A program made the translations under genes and the position numbers. This document shows, in pieces, positions 1 through 8,235 of a stretch of DNA of 64,000 nucleotides; within the stretch, counting starts at the first letter, position 1; each line of letters begins with the position of its first letter. The notes beneath the pieces are model-generated. The model was given only the letters and a program-made list of their open reading frames with translations. It was not told the origin of the DNA and made no database searches. The stretch is from contig NZ_CP113975.1 in assembly GCF_026870155.1 (NCBI RefSeq), positions 1,364,001 to 1,428,000 of the forward strand. The letters run 5' to 3'. This stretch comes from Flavobacterium marginilacus (GTDB lineage Bacteria; Bacteroidota; Bacteroidia; Flavobacteriales; Flavobacteriaceae).

Positions 1-2
1 AA

Positions 3-1985
3 CGAATACTAGCTTTACAGGACGAATACATCAAAACGATTGATTCGGTTATTGCTTTTTTGCAGGGAAAAAATCCAACTTTGGCACTTCAAATTTGTCA
101 GGAGGATTTCTTGCCTGAAGCATCTCGTTTTGCTCAGTTGGAAGAATTGGATTGGGCTTTTGGAACAATGGGGACACAGGACAAGGCTAAACATTTGGCA
201 ACATTGTATCTCGAAGATATTTCGGATTTTATCGTAGAATGTATTGATGATAATTTTGGCTTCAGCCGATATGCGGAACGTCTAGGCCGAAGTGCCAATT
301 CTTTTGATGAATTGTATCAAGCTTTGCAAAAGGAGCCAACATATATTGACACTATTCTGCTTTCAATTTTAAAAGAAAAAATAGAAAATATTCAGCCGAA
401 TTTGTTTTTGATTTCGGTTCCTTTCCCCGGGAATTTATATTCGGCTTTCCGCTCTGCGCAATGGGTGAAAAAGCATCATCCAGATATTAAAATTTCGATG
501 GGCGGCGGTTTCCCAAATACCGAACTGCGTTCATTATCTGATGCAAGAGTTTTTGAATTTTTCGATTATATCACTTTGGATGATGGTGAAACTCCAATCG
601 AGTTGTTATGCAATTTGGTATCGAATCCCCCTCTTTTGCAGGGGTTAGGGGAGGTTAAAAGAACTTTTCTGCTGGAAGACGGGAAAGTAGTTTATAAAAA
701 TAATTCCAGGAAGCACGATTATAAACAATCGCAGGTGGGAACGCCCGATTATTCGGATCTGCTTTTGGACAAATACATTTCGGTTATTGAAATTGTGAAT
801 CCGATGCATCGAATGTGGAGTGACGGACGCTGGAATAAACTCACGATGGCGCATGGCTGTTATTGGGGAAAATGTACTTTCTGCGACATTTCTCTGGATT
901 ATATAAAAGTGTACGAACCTGTTGCGGCAAGTTTATTGTGTGACCGAATGGAGGAAATGATTGCACAGACAGGTGAAACCGGTTTTCATTTTGTAGACGA
1001 AGCAGCACCGCCTGCTTTGATGCGTGCTTTGGCTCTTGAAATCCTTCGCCGGAAATTATCGGTTACCTGGTGGACAAATATTCGTTTTGAAAAAAGTTTT
1101 ACGGCCGATTTATGTCTGCTGCTAAAAGCTTCGGGCTGTATTGCAGTTTCAGGCGGACTCGAAGTAGCTTCGGACCGATTATTAAACCTAATTGATAAAG
1201 GTGTAACCGTAGAGCAGGTGGCGAAAGTTACCCGAAATTTCACCGAAGCCGATATAATGGTACACGCTTATCTGATGTATGGCTACCCTACACAGACAGT
1301 TCAGGAAACGGTGGACAGCCTCGAAATGGTGCGCCAGTTGTTTGAAGCGGGAGTGCTGCAGTCGGGATTTTGGCATCAGTTTGCCATGACGGCTCACAGT
1401 CCGGTGGGAATGTTTCCAGAGCAGTTTGGAGCAGTAAAAGAAACAGAAGACATTGGAACTTTTGCTAATAATGATATTAATTTTGTGGATTCTACAGGAA
1501 TCGATCACGATAAATTCAGTTTCGGACTTAAGAAATCGCTGTTTAATTACATGCACGGAATCTGTTTTGACTATGAACTGCAGGAGTGGTTCGATTTCAA
1601 AATTCCGAAGACAAAAATAGGTCCCGACTTTATTTTTGATGCACTGCAGGAAGAAGCCAATTTCAATATAAAACCTACAGCCAAAATCGTCTGGCTGGGA
1701 GGAAAACCGTCTGCTGAAACATTTACCAAATCCAAAAAAGGAAACAGCTGGGAAATGCTGGCTTTGACTTTTCATGACAAAAAACAAAGCTTCACTATTC
1801 AGACCAGCAAAGCTGAAGGTGAATGGCTTGCTGAAATGCTTCAGAAACTATCGGTTTCGAATGCTAAAACCTTTTCTTTTCAGGAAGTAAAAAACGATTT
1901 TGAAATCCAATTGGAAGATTTCGAACTATTTTGGTACTCCAAACCAGTGAATGTTTTACGGGAGTTTGGATTATTAGTTTTGTAA
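3..1985 (+). CDS. B12-binding-type radical SAM protein, 5' end outside window
   Basis: The reading frame is open from the first bases of the window, so the start codon lies upstream and the TTG at 60 is internal. Residue numbers here count from that TTG. The protein has a cobalamin-binding-like N-terminal half, with a Gly-rich stretch (SMGGGFPN) near residue 155 and DDGE near 183. A radical SAM domain follows, with cluster cysteines at about 267, 272 and 275 in the segment HGCYWGKCTFCD. The spacing is CX4CX2C rather than the usual CX3CX2C. The later MYGYPTQT segment is also typical of this fold. Members bind a 4Fe-4S cluster and S-adenosylmethionine and often cobalamin, and commonly do methyl transfers or ring rearrangements on unknown substrates. 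The C-terminal 150 residues are not recognised. The substrate cannot be named and no pathway genes adjoin it. Confidence 0.8.
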   Translation, partial: RILALQDEYIKTIDSVIAFLQGKNPTLALQICQEDFLPEASRFAQLEELDWAFGTMGTQDKAKHLATLYLEDISDFIVECIDDNFGFSRYAERLGRSANSFDELYQALQKEPTYIDTILLSILKEKIENIQPNLFLISVPFPGNLYSAFRSAQWVKKHHPDIKISMGGGFPNTELRSLSDARVFEFFDYITLDDGETPIELLCNLVSNPPLLQGLGEVKRTFLLEDGKVVYKNNSRKHDYKQSQVGTPDYSDLLLDKYISVIEIVNPMHRMWSDGRWNKLTMAHGCYWGKCTFCDISLDYIKVYEPVAASLLCDRMEEMIAQTGETGFHFVDEAAPPALMRALALEILRRKLSVTWWTNIRFEKSFTADLCLLLKASGCIAVSGGLEVASDRLLNLIDKGVTVEQVAKVTRNFTEADIMVHAYLMYGYPTQTVQETVDSLEMVRQLFEAGVLQSGFWHQFAMTAHSPVGMFPEQFGAVKETEDIGTFANNDINFVDSTGIDHDKFSFGLKKSLFNYMHGICFDYELQEWFDFKIPKTKIGPDFIFDALQEEANFNIKPTAKIVWLGGKPSAETFTKSKKGNSWEMLALTFHDKKQSFTIQTSKAEGEWLAEMLQKLSVSNAKTFSFQEVKNDFEIQLEDFELFWYSKPVNVLREFGLLVL

Positions 1986-1993
1986 TTTCTCTT

Positions 1994-2155
1994 AGAGCCT
2001 GTTTAAATTTTATTTTTGAGATTTATTATTAGAGGATTTTTGAGTGAAACAAGGCAAATTTTTATAAAATAGCAGAGCTATTGTATGAAAATTTAACGAA
2101 GTTGTAACCAAAAATCATCATAAGAGAGCCAATAAATAAAACTTAAACAGGCTCT
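1994..2155. repeat. 162-bp palindromic element (MITE-like or structured intergenic repeat)
   Basis: The ends form an inverted repeat of about 22 bp, AGAGCCTGTTTAAATTTTAT at the left and its complement with one mismatch at 2134-2155. The interior is also roughly self-complementary around a short palindrome, ATAGC-AGA-GCTAT at 2070-2082, so the whole element could fold into one long imperfect hairpin. It has no coding capacity. It sits just after the stop codon of the radical SAM gene. A non-autonomous mobile element or an extragenic palindrome is the likeliest explanation. No second copy was seen in this window. Confidence 0.6.
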
Positions 2156-2635
2156 TAATTTTATTCTTTATATTAGTGCTTGATTAGTGAGCCATTTTTA
2201 AAGATATTGATTTCGATTAAGGCTACATTTTTTTTCTTTTTTTTGTTGTGAATTTTCCTATTCAATAAAATCATTCTTTTTGTTATTTTTATATGTTATT
2301 GTATTGCATTTCAGTGGTTTTTGTTTTGTACTATTGTGCGTTATTTAATTTTTTCCTTTGGAATCGGCATTACGAAAACGTTATAGTTGTTTAGAAGTGA
2401 TAATAAAAAAATAATTTGTATATTGCAGTAAGTCAGTTTGTTGTAATATTATACATCAGCACAGTTGAAAATTATGTATTTAAGCTATAAAAATTGACAT
2501 TCAACGATTTTAATTTTTATTGTGTTTTATAGTTATTCTCTTTGCGGATTATAATTTATTTGTTTTTTTTTAAAATAAATGAAAGTGTATAGCTAAAGAT
2601 TAAAACTGTCCCCAAATCATAAAATTAATCATAGA
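2156..2635. other. AT-rich non-coding stretch
   Basis: About 480 bases with many T and A runs, no convincing ORF and no clear hairpin or terminator. It must contain the promoter of the outer-membrane protein gene at 2636, but no good match to the Bacteroidetes TTG / TAnnTTTG pair was found. Confidence 0.5.
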
Positions 2636-3424
2636 ATGTCCAAAAAGATTACTTGTATTTTTATTGCTTTTCTTGGGCTTTTCAATTTATCTTATGCTCA
2701 GTCTTCAGTTGCTCATGAAATAGGCGGTTTTTTGGGTCCTAGTGTTATGAAATCGGATTACGGACAAAGAAATGATGATCCTTCTACTTATCGGAATACT
2801 GGTTTTGCAATTGGTTTTATACATTATCTGAATTTTTCATCCAATTCGATGAGCAGTGCTTATTTTAAAGAACATTTTAAAGTACGTTCCGAGTTGTCTT
2901 TTAATCAGACCGAATTGAATCATTTTGGAAAATGGGCAGAAAATGGTAATAGCATTGGCAAACGGCAGTTAAGAGCAATGGAAGGGAAATCATCTATTTT
3001 AAATCTGGGTGCGCAGCTAGAATATTTTCCATTTAGAAGAATCCACGATTTTGAATATACTGTAGGCTCTTTTTCACCTTATTTTAGTTTAGGGCTTCAA
3101 TGTAATTTTTACAATGTAAAATCTTCTTCATCGATGGGAGAATTGGGAACTGTGGCAGCAACCTTCCCAAAATATTTAATTCCTTCGGATGGACATTCTT
3201 ACGGTTTTTCTACCGAAAGCAGCAGTACTTGGTCAATTGTTTCAGGTGTAGGTTCTCGTTACAAATTAACTCCTCTATCGGATTTACTTGTTGAATTTCG
3301 CCTTCAGTATTTTGGTTCCGACTGGGTGGACGGATTAAATCCTAATAAACAAATTTTTACCGAAAACAAATATAACGACTGGCAGGTCGGGTTAACTTTT
3401 GGTTACATTTTTTATCTGGACTGA
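2636..3424 (+). CDS. Secreted outer-membrane-type protein, probably THC0290_0291 family
   Basis: A 262-residue protein with a clear signal peptide ending LSYAQ at about residue 22. The mature part has alternating hydrophobic and polar strands, several aromatic strand ends and a C-terminus finishing in a hydrophobic-aromatic strand (LTFGYIFYLD), which suggests a small outer-membrane beta-barrel. The early motif HEIGGFLGPSVMKSDYGQR and the following GFAIGFIHYLNFS resemble a Flavobacteria-restricted family of unknown function, labelled THC0290_0291 from memory. It stands alone, with long non-coding stretches on both sides. No enzyme motif is visible. Function unknown. Confidence 0.65.
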   Translation: MSKKITCIFIAFLGLFNLSYAQSSVAHEIGGFLGPSVMKSDYGQRNDDPSTYRNTGFAIGFIHYLNFSSNSMSSAYFKEHFKVRSELSFNQTELNHFGKWAENGNSIGKRQLRAMEGKSSILNLGAQLEYFPFRRIHDFEYTVGSFSPYFSLGLQCNFYNVKSSSSMGELGTVAATFPKYLIPSDGHSYGFSTESSSTWSIVSGVGSRYKLTPLSDLLVEFRLQYFGSDWVDGLNPNKQIFTENKYNDWQVGLTFGYIFYLD

Positions 3425-3732
3425 TTTATTATTATCAGCCTCCGTTTTATACATTAGATTACTCAAAATCTGAATGCATGAGCATGTTCTAAATAATGTA
3501 TAAAATTCATCAATATCTTTTTTTAATATGGCTCACACAAAGAAATCCGTTCTGAACTTTGCGCCTCTGGACCTTTGCTTAGAATGAATTCAAACCTAAT
3601 TTAATGAGATTGTGAATACAAATAATCCTTTTAACTAATTGATATATTAGGTTATAACTTTTTTAGTGAATTTGTTTTTTTGTAAACTCAAACGATTTCT
3701 TTCCTATTTTTACTAAACTAAAATAAATAGGA
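3425..3732. other. Non-coding gap with inverted repeat 3445-3505
   Basis: The gap holds a perfect 12-bp inverted repeat, TTTTATACATTA at 3445-3456 and its complement at 3494-3505, with a 37-base loop and no T run directly after it. Further on, around 3555-3585, there is a comparatively GC-rich run (TTTGCGCCTCTGGACCTTTG) that looks like a decayed intergenic repeat. No gene seen. Confidence 0.5.
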
Positions 3733-4218
3733 ATGAGTTCAAATTACAAAGTAACTGTTAATGATGCTTTCCATTTTGATTTTGAAAAAGAAAGCGTTTC
3801 TCAGCTCGATTCAATACCTGCAGGGGTAAATAAATTTCATATCCTGCATCAAAATTCGCCTTATAAAGCTGAAATCGTCTCATCGGATTTTAATCAAAAA
3901 CGCTTTACAGTGAAGGTAAATAATACCAATTATACTGTTGTAATTTCAAATCCGCTGGATATTTTGATTAAAGAAATGGGGTTTGAGGCTGGGTCGGCCA
4001 AGCAGGTTAATGTGATTAAAGCTCCCATGCCGGGACTGATTTTGGAAATCAATGCTGTTGTCGGACAGTCCGTAAAGGAAAATGACAATCTAATTATTCT
4101 AAGTGCCATGAAAATGGAGAACAGTTTTCTTTCGCCCCGTGACGGTGTGATTAAATCTATTTTCGTAAAGACTGGAGATGCTGTGGAAAAAGGGCAGTTA
4201 TTAATTGAATTTGAGTAA
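3733..4218 (+). CDS. Biotin carboxyl carrier subunit of an acyl-CoA carboxylase
   Basis: A 161-residue protein that carries the CO2-loaded biotin between the biotin carboxylase and carboxyltransferase encoded next to it. The C-terminal 75 residues are a biotinyl/lipoyl domain with the canonical AMKMEN motif; Lys127 is the predicted biotinylation site. The N-terminal 80 residues resemble the linker found in propionyl-CoA or oxaloacetate-type carrier subunits. The ATG at 3733 is well placed. It is the first gene of a carrier, carboxylase, carboxyltransferase run on one strand, in the order usual in Flavobacteriia. It acts in the cytoplasm. It could instead be called a sodium pump gamma-like carrier, but the neighbours argue for acyl-CoA carboxylase. 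Confidence 0.9.
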   Translation: MSSNYKVTVNDAFHFDFEKESVSQLDSIPAGVNKFHILHQNSPYKAEIVSSDFNQKRFTVKVNNTNYTVVISNPLDILIKEMGFEAGSAKQVNVIKAPMPGLILEINAVVGQSVKENDNLIILSAMKMENSFLSPRDGVIKSIFVKTGDAVEKGQLLIEFE

Positions 4219-4336
4219 AGAAGAAAAGATAATAGAGTAAAGAAAAAAGAAAACAGATTGAATATTGTGAACTCTCATTTTTGCCTAAAAGTTTATATTC
4301 TATTCTCTATTTTCTATATTCTAAAGAATTAAAAAT
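4219..4336. repeat. Intergenic imperfect inverted repeat in the carboxylase operon
   Basis: The 118-base spacer between carrier and carboxylase genes is purine-rich in its first half (words such as GATAATAGAGTAAAG) and pyrimidine-rich in its second half (TATTCTATTCTCTATTTTC). The two halves are imperfectly complementary and could form a long weak hairpin in the mRNA. There is no terminator-type GC stem, so cotranscription is still expected. Confidence 0.4.
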
Positions 4337-5776
4337 ATGAAAAAAATACTAGTTGCTAATAGAGGTGAAATCGCTATCAGGGTGATGAAAACCGCACAGA
4401 AAATGGGTATTAAAACAGCAGCAGTTTATTCGGCTGCCGACAGGAATTCTCCGCATGTAAAATTTGCTGATGAAGCGGTTTGTATTGGTGAAGCGCCTTC
4501 AAGCCAATCGTATTTGCTGGGACACAAAATTATAGAAGCTGCCAAATCTCTGAACGCTGATGCCATTCATCCCGGATATGGTTTTCTCAGTGAAAATGCT
4601 GATTTTGCAGAAGAAGCCGAAAAAAACAACTTAATTTTTATTGGTCCAAAATCACATGCAATAAAAATTATGGGAAGTAAACTGGCAGCAAAAGATGCTG
4701 TTAAAGAATATAATATTCCAATGGTTCCGGGCATAGACGAGGCAATTACTGATATCGAAAAAGCAAAGCAGGCAGCCACAGCAATTGGTTTTCCTATCTT
4801 GATTAAAGCTTCGGCTGGCGGTGGCGGAAAAGGAATGCGTGTGGTAGAAACCGAAGCCGATTTTGAGTCTCAAATGAACCGGGCCATAAGTGAAGCTGTT
4901 GCAGCGTTTGGCGACGGCTCCGTTTTTATTGAAAAATATGTGGCCTCTCCAAGGCATATTGAAATTCAGGTGATGGCAGACAGTCATGGTACTATTTTAT
5001 ATTTTTTTGAAAGAGAGTGCAGTATTCAGCGACGCCATCAAAAAGTGGTGGAAGAAGCACCGTCTTCAGTTTTGACTCCCGAACTGCGCAGGAAAATGGG
5101 AGAAGCAGCTGTTTTGGTGGCTAAGTCCTGTGATTACATAGGAGCTGGAACTGTTGAATTTTTATTGGATGAAAATAATAATTTCTATTTCCTCGAAATG
5201 AATACCCGTCTGCAGGTGGAGCATCCCGTTACGGAACTGATTACAGGCACCGATTTGGTCGAACTGCAGATCAGAGTCGCAAGGGGAGAAGCATTGCCAA
5301 TTAAGCAAGACGATTTACAAATAAAGGGGCATGCTCTTGAACTGCGTGTTTATGCCGAAGATCCGCTGAATGATTTCCTGCCGAGTGTTGGTCATCTTGA
5401 TGTGTATCAATTGCCTGTTGGCGAAGGGATCCGTGTAGATAATGGTTTTGAGCAGGGTATGGATATTCCGATTTATTATGATCCGATGCTCGCCAAATTA
5501 ATCACTTACGGACATACGCGGGAAGAAGCACTACAGCTGATGATTAAAGCTATTGAAAATTACAAAGTAGAAGGCGTGCAGACAACTTTGCCTTTCGGGA
5601 AATTTGTTTTTGAGCACGAAGCTTTCCGTTCAGGGAAATTTGATACTCATTTTGTCAAGAAATATTACAATGCCGATTTGCTGAAAAATCAAATGGCACA
5701 GGAAGCCGAAATTGCAGCTTTGGTTGCCTTGAAACAGTATTTTGAAGACCAAAAAATAATACGATTGCCAAATTGA
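4337..5776 (+). CDS. accC: Biotin carboxylase subunit
   Basis: A 479-residue cytoplasmic ATP-grasp enzyme that carboxylates the biotin of the carrier protein using ATP and bicarbonate. The N-terminus KKILVANRGEIAIRV is the usual start of the family. The Gly-rich ATP-binding loop (KASAGGGGKGMR), the RDCSIQRRHQK-like segment (here RECSIQRRHQK) and the catalytic EMNTRLQVEHPVTE stretch are all present. Its length fits free-standing biotin carboxylases of multi-subunit acyl-CoA carboxylases. It lies 118 bases after the carrier gene and before the carboxyltransferase. AccC is the general name; the neighbours suggest the propionyl-CoA version rather than the fatty-acid acetyl-CoA carboxylase. Confidence 0.93.
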   Translation: MKKILVANRGEIAIRVMKTAQKMGIKTAAVYSAADRNSPHVKFADEAVCIGEAPSSQSYLLGHKIIEAAKSLNADAIHPGYGFLSENADFAEEAEKNNLIFIGPKSHAIKIMGSKLAAKDAVKEYNIPMVPGIDEAITDIEKAKQAATAIGFPILIKASAGGGGKGMRVVETEADFESQMNRAISEAVAAFGDGSVFIEKYVASPRHIEIQVMADSHGTILYFFERECSIQRRHQKVVEEAPSSVLTPELRRKMGEAAVLVAKSCDYIGAGTVEFLLDENNNFYFLEMNTRLQVEHPVTELITGTDLVELQIRVARGEALPIKQDDLQIKGHALELRVYAEDPLNDFLPSVGHLDVYQLPVGEGIRVDNGFEQGMDIPIYYDPMLAKLITYGHTREEALQLMIKAIENYKVEGVQTTLPFGKFVFEHEAFRSGKFDTHFVKKYYNADLLKNQMAQEAEIAALVALKQYFEDQKIIRLPN

Positions 5777-5788
5777 AAATTGATTTGA

Positions 5789-5850
5789 ACCATTAAGGTA
5801 TTAAGTCTCATTAAGAAAGCAGGACTTAATTTTCTTAATATCTTAATGGT
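5789..5850. repeat. 62-bp intergenic hairpin between carboxylase genes
   Basis: The arms ACCATTAAGGTATTAAG (5789-5805) and CTTAATATCTTAATGGT (5834-5850) are complementary at 16 of 17 positions, and ATTAAG is repeated again further inside both arms. There is no T run after the stem, so it is not a standard terminator. It may stabilise or process the mRNA, or be a decayed mobile palindrome. Confidence 0.65.
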
Positions 5851-5916
5851 GAAAAAAACATTTGGCTTTAGCCAAAAAGAAAAAGAATTAATAAAAACTT
5901 ACGGTTGAAAAAAGAT

Positions 5917-7458
5917 ATGCAGGACAAAATAAAAATACTCAGCGATAAAATTGCTCAGGCTCATTTGGGCGGAGGAAAAAAGCGTATTGCAAAACAGCAC
6001 AGCAGTAAAAAACTAACCGCAAGGGAACGCATCGATTATTTGATGGATGAAGGTTCTTTTGAAGAAATCGGGATGCTGGTGACACACCGCACCACCGATT
6101 TTGGGATGGAAAACGAAATGTATTACGGCGATGGAGTTATAACAGGATACGGAACTATCAATGGAAGATTGGTTTATATTTTCGCTCAGGATTTTACGGT
6201 TTTTGGAGGTTCATTATCCGAAACCCATGCCGAGAAAATCTGCAAAATTATGGATATGGCCGTAAAAGTAGGTGCTCCAATGATTGGACTGAACGATTCG
6301 GGAGGCGCACGTATACAGGAAGGAGTTCGTTCGCTGGGAGGCTATGCTGATATTTTTTACAGAAACGTTCAGGCGAGCGGCGTGATTCCGCAGATATCTG
6401 CCATTATGGGACCTTGTGCCGGCGGAGCGGTTTATTCCCCAGCGATTACTGATTTTACGATTATGGTCGAAGAAACGAGTTATATGTTTGTTACCGGACC
6501 GAATGTGGTGAAAACCGTGACCAACGAATCGGTGACTTCGGAGGAATTGGGAGGTGCGAGTACGCATTCTACCAAGTCGGGAGTGGCACACCGCACAGCT
6601 GTGAATGGCGTGGTTTGTCTGGAAGATATCAAAAGACTGCTGAGTTATCTGCCTCAAAATAACAAAGAAAAACCCCGCAGTCTGCCGTATGAACTCAAAG
6701 ATGAAATACGTGAACAATTGGCCGGCATTATTCCGGATAACCCGAATAAACCTTATGATATGCATGTTGTTATAAGCGGGATTATAGACGAAGATTCATT
6801 TTTTGAAATTCATAAAAACTATGCCGAAAATATTATTGTGGGTTTTGCCCGGTTGGGAGGCCGAAGCATTGGAATCGTTGCCAATCAGCCGATGTTTCTA
6901 GCTGGCTGTCTGGATGTGAAAAGTTCGAAAAAAGCAGCGCGTTTTACCCGTTTTTGCGATGCGTTTAATATTCCGTTATTGGTATTGGTCGATGTACCGG
7001 GTTTTTTGCCGGGAACCGATCAAGAGTGGAACGGGATTATTGTTCACGGAGCAAAACTGCTTTATGCCTTAAGCGAAGCAACAGTCCCGAGAGTTACCGT
7101 GATTACCCGAAAAGCCTACGGAGGCGCTTATGACGTGATGAACTCTAAACACATTGGTGCCGATATGAATTTTGCCTGGCCGACTGCTGAGATTGCGGTA
7201 ATGGGAGCCAAAGGCGCTTCGGAAATTATATTTAAGAAAGAAATTCAGGATGCCGAAGATCATGAAGCTAAACTCCTAGAAAAAGAAGCCGAATATGCCG
7301 ATTTGTTTGCGAATCCGTACACGGCAACGCAGCGCGGTTTTGTCGATGAGGTGATTTTGCCACAAGATACAAGACGCAAACTGATAAAAGCTTTTGCCAT
7401 GCTGGAAAATAAAGTAAGTGTGACTCCTGATAGGAAGCATGGAAATATTCCTTTGTAA
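5917..7458 (+). CDS. Acyl-CoA (probably propionyl-CoA) carboxylase, carboxyltransferase subunit
   Basis: About 513 residues. It transfers the carboxyl group from biotin to an acyl-CoA, most likely propionyl-CoA giving methylmalonyl-CoA. The sequence has the family N-terminus [14 protein letters not shown], the acyl-CoA and biotin-binding loops [19 protein letters not shown] and [16 protein letters not shown], and the C-terminal [24 protein letters not shown] and [13 protein letters not shown]. The frame opens at a TTG at 5905, but ATG 5917 is preferred because it gives the usual short N-terminus. It completes the operon. It may work on other short acyl-CoAs (methylcrotonyl-type is less likely from the motif set), so pccB is not asserted. 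Confidence 0.9.
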   Translation: MQDKIKILSDKIAQAHLGGGKKRIAKQHSSKKLTARERIDYLMDEGSFEEIGMLVTHRTTDFGMENEMYYGDGVITGYGTINGRLVYIFAQDFTVFGGSLSETHAEKICKIMDMAVKVGAPMIGLNDSGGARIQEGVRSLGGYADIFYRNVQASGVIPQISAIMGPCAGGAVYSPAITDFTIMVEETSYMFVTGPNVVKTVTNESVTSEELGGASTHSTKSGVAHRTAVNGVVCLEDIKRLLSYLPQNNKEKPRSLPYELKDEIREQLAGIIPDNPNKPYDMHVVISGIIDEDSFFEIHKNYAENIIVGFARLGGRSIGIVANQPMFLAGCLDVKSSKKAARFTRFCDAFNIPLLVLVDVPGFLPGTDQEWNGIIVHGAKLLYALSEATVPRVTVITRKAYGGAYDVMNSKHIGADMNFAWPTAEIAVMGAKGASEIIFKKEIQDAEDHEAKLLEKEAEYADLFANPYTATQRGFVDEVILPQDTRRKLIKAFAMLENKVSVTPDRKHGNIPL

Positions 7459-7503
7459 AATAAAAGTGCTATTTTAGCGATTAAAATTAAATTGATAAAT
7501 CAA

Positions 7504-8235
7504 ATGCCAAATAGAACTGAAAAGGAACTTTTAATTGAAATAGTAGAGTATTTTAATGTATATATTTTTGAAAATCATATCAATGCGGCTTTAAAAGTTC
7601 ACTCAAAACTTAAATCGTACAATATTAATCCTATTGTAGTAAAGTATTTGTCAAAAGTTTTGGAAGGAAATTATAATGCAGTTGGAGTGGCTAAAGCCCT
7701 TTATTATCCCAGAGTGTTGGGGACTTCAATAAATACTTCTTTTGGTACCAGAATTCAAAATATGTTTGTTGATTTAAAAATTGGTGAAGGTTCTTTAATT
7801 AAAGGAATGGATATAGAATTTATAGATAAAATAGATAATCGACGAAAATGGTGCCAATTAAAATCGGGGCCAAATACAATTAATTCTGAGGATGTGAAAC
7901 CTCTAATAAAAAAGTTTTCAGACACAATTAACCTTGCTAGAACAAACAAAGCATTTAAAAATATAAATAACACAGATTTTATAGTTGGTGTTCTTTATGG
8001 AGAACAGAATGAGTTAAGTATGCACTACAAAGTGATAGATAAAACACATCCTGTTATTATTGGTAAAGACTTTTGGCATAGAGTTACAGGATTTCCTGAC
8101 TTTTATAATGGTTTAGTTGATAATCTACAAAAAATAATTAATAATATTGATACTCAGGATTTAATAAATGTCGGAGTTGAAGAACTGGCAAAGGAAATTG
8201 AAAGTTCTCAACTTTTTGACTTTAATAAATTATAA
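7504..8235 (+). CDS. Type II restriction endonuclease, PmeII/TdeIII-like
   Basis: A 243-residue protein, visibly more AT-rich than the carboxylase genes before it. The stretch GMDIEFIDKIDNRRKWCQLKSGPNTIN carries a PD-(D/E)XK nuclease core in which the last motif reads Q-L-K instead of E-x-K. The block YYPRVLGTSINTSFGTRIQN before it is, from memory, shared with PmeII/TdeIII-type enzymes, a family reported to cut GGNCC. It overlaps the convergent cytosine methyltransferase gene by 28 bases, which fits a restriction-modification pair. The frame opens at TTG 7492, but ATG 7504 is the more likely start. The cut site is inferred, not seen. Confidence 0.75.
   Translation: MPNRTEKELLIEIVEYFNVYIFENHINAALKVHSKLKSYNINPIVVKYLSKVLEGNYNAVGVAKALYYPRVLGTSINTSFGTRIQNMFVDLKIGEGSLIKGMDIEFIDKIDNRRKWCQLKSGPNTINSEDVKPLIKKFSDTINLARTNKAFKNINNTDFIVGVLYGEQNELSMHYKVIDKTHPVIIGKDFWHRVTGFPDFYNGLVDNLQKIINNIDTQDLINVGVEELAKEIESSQLFDFNKL

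Noticed and set aside
1188..1787. 199-residue antisense frame in the radical SAM gene
   Set aside because: It lies fully inside a well-supported gene on the other strand and its translation is Phe/His/Arg-rich without motifs; a shadow of codon use.
5905..5916. TTG start of the carboxyltransferase
   Set aside because: ATG at 5917 gives the family-typical N-terminus; the four extra residues are not needed.
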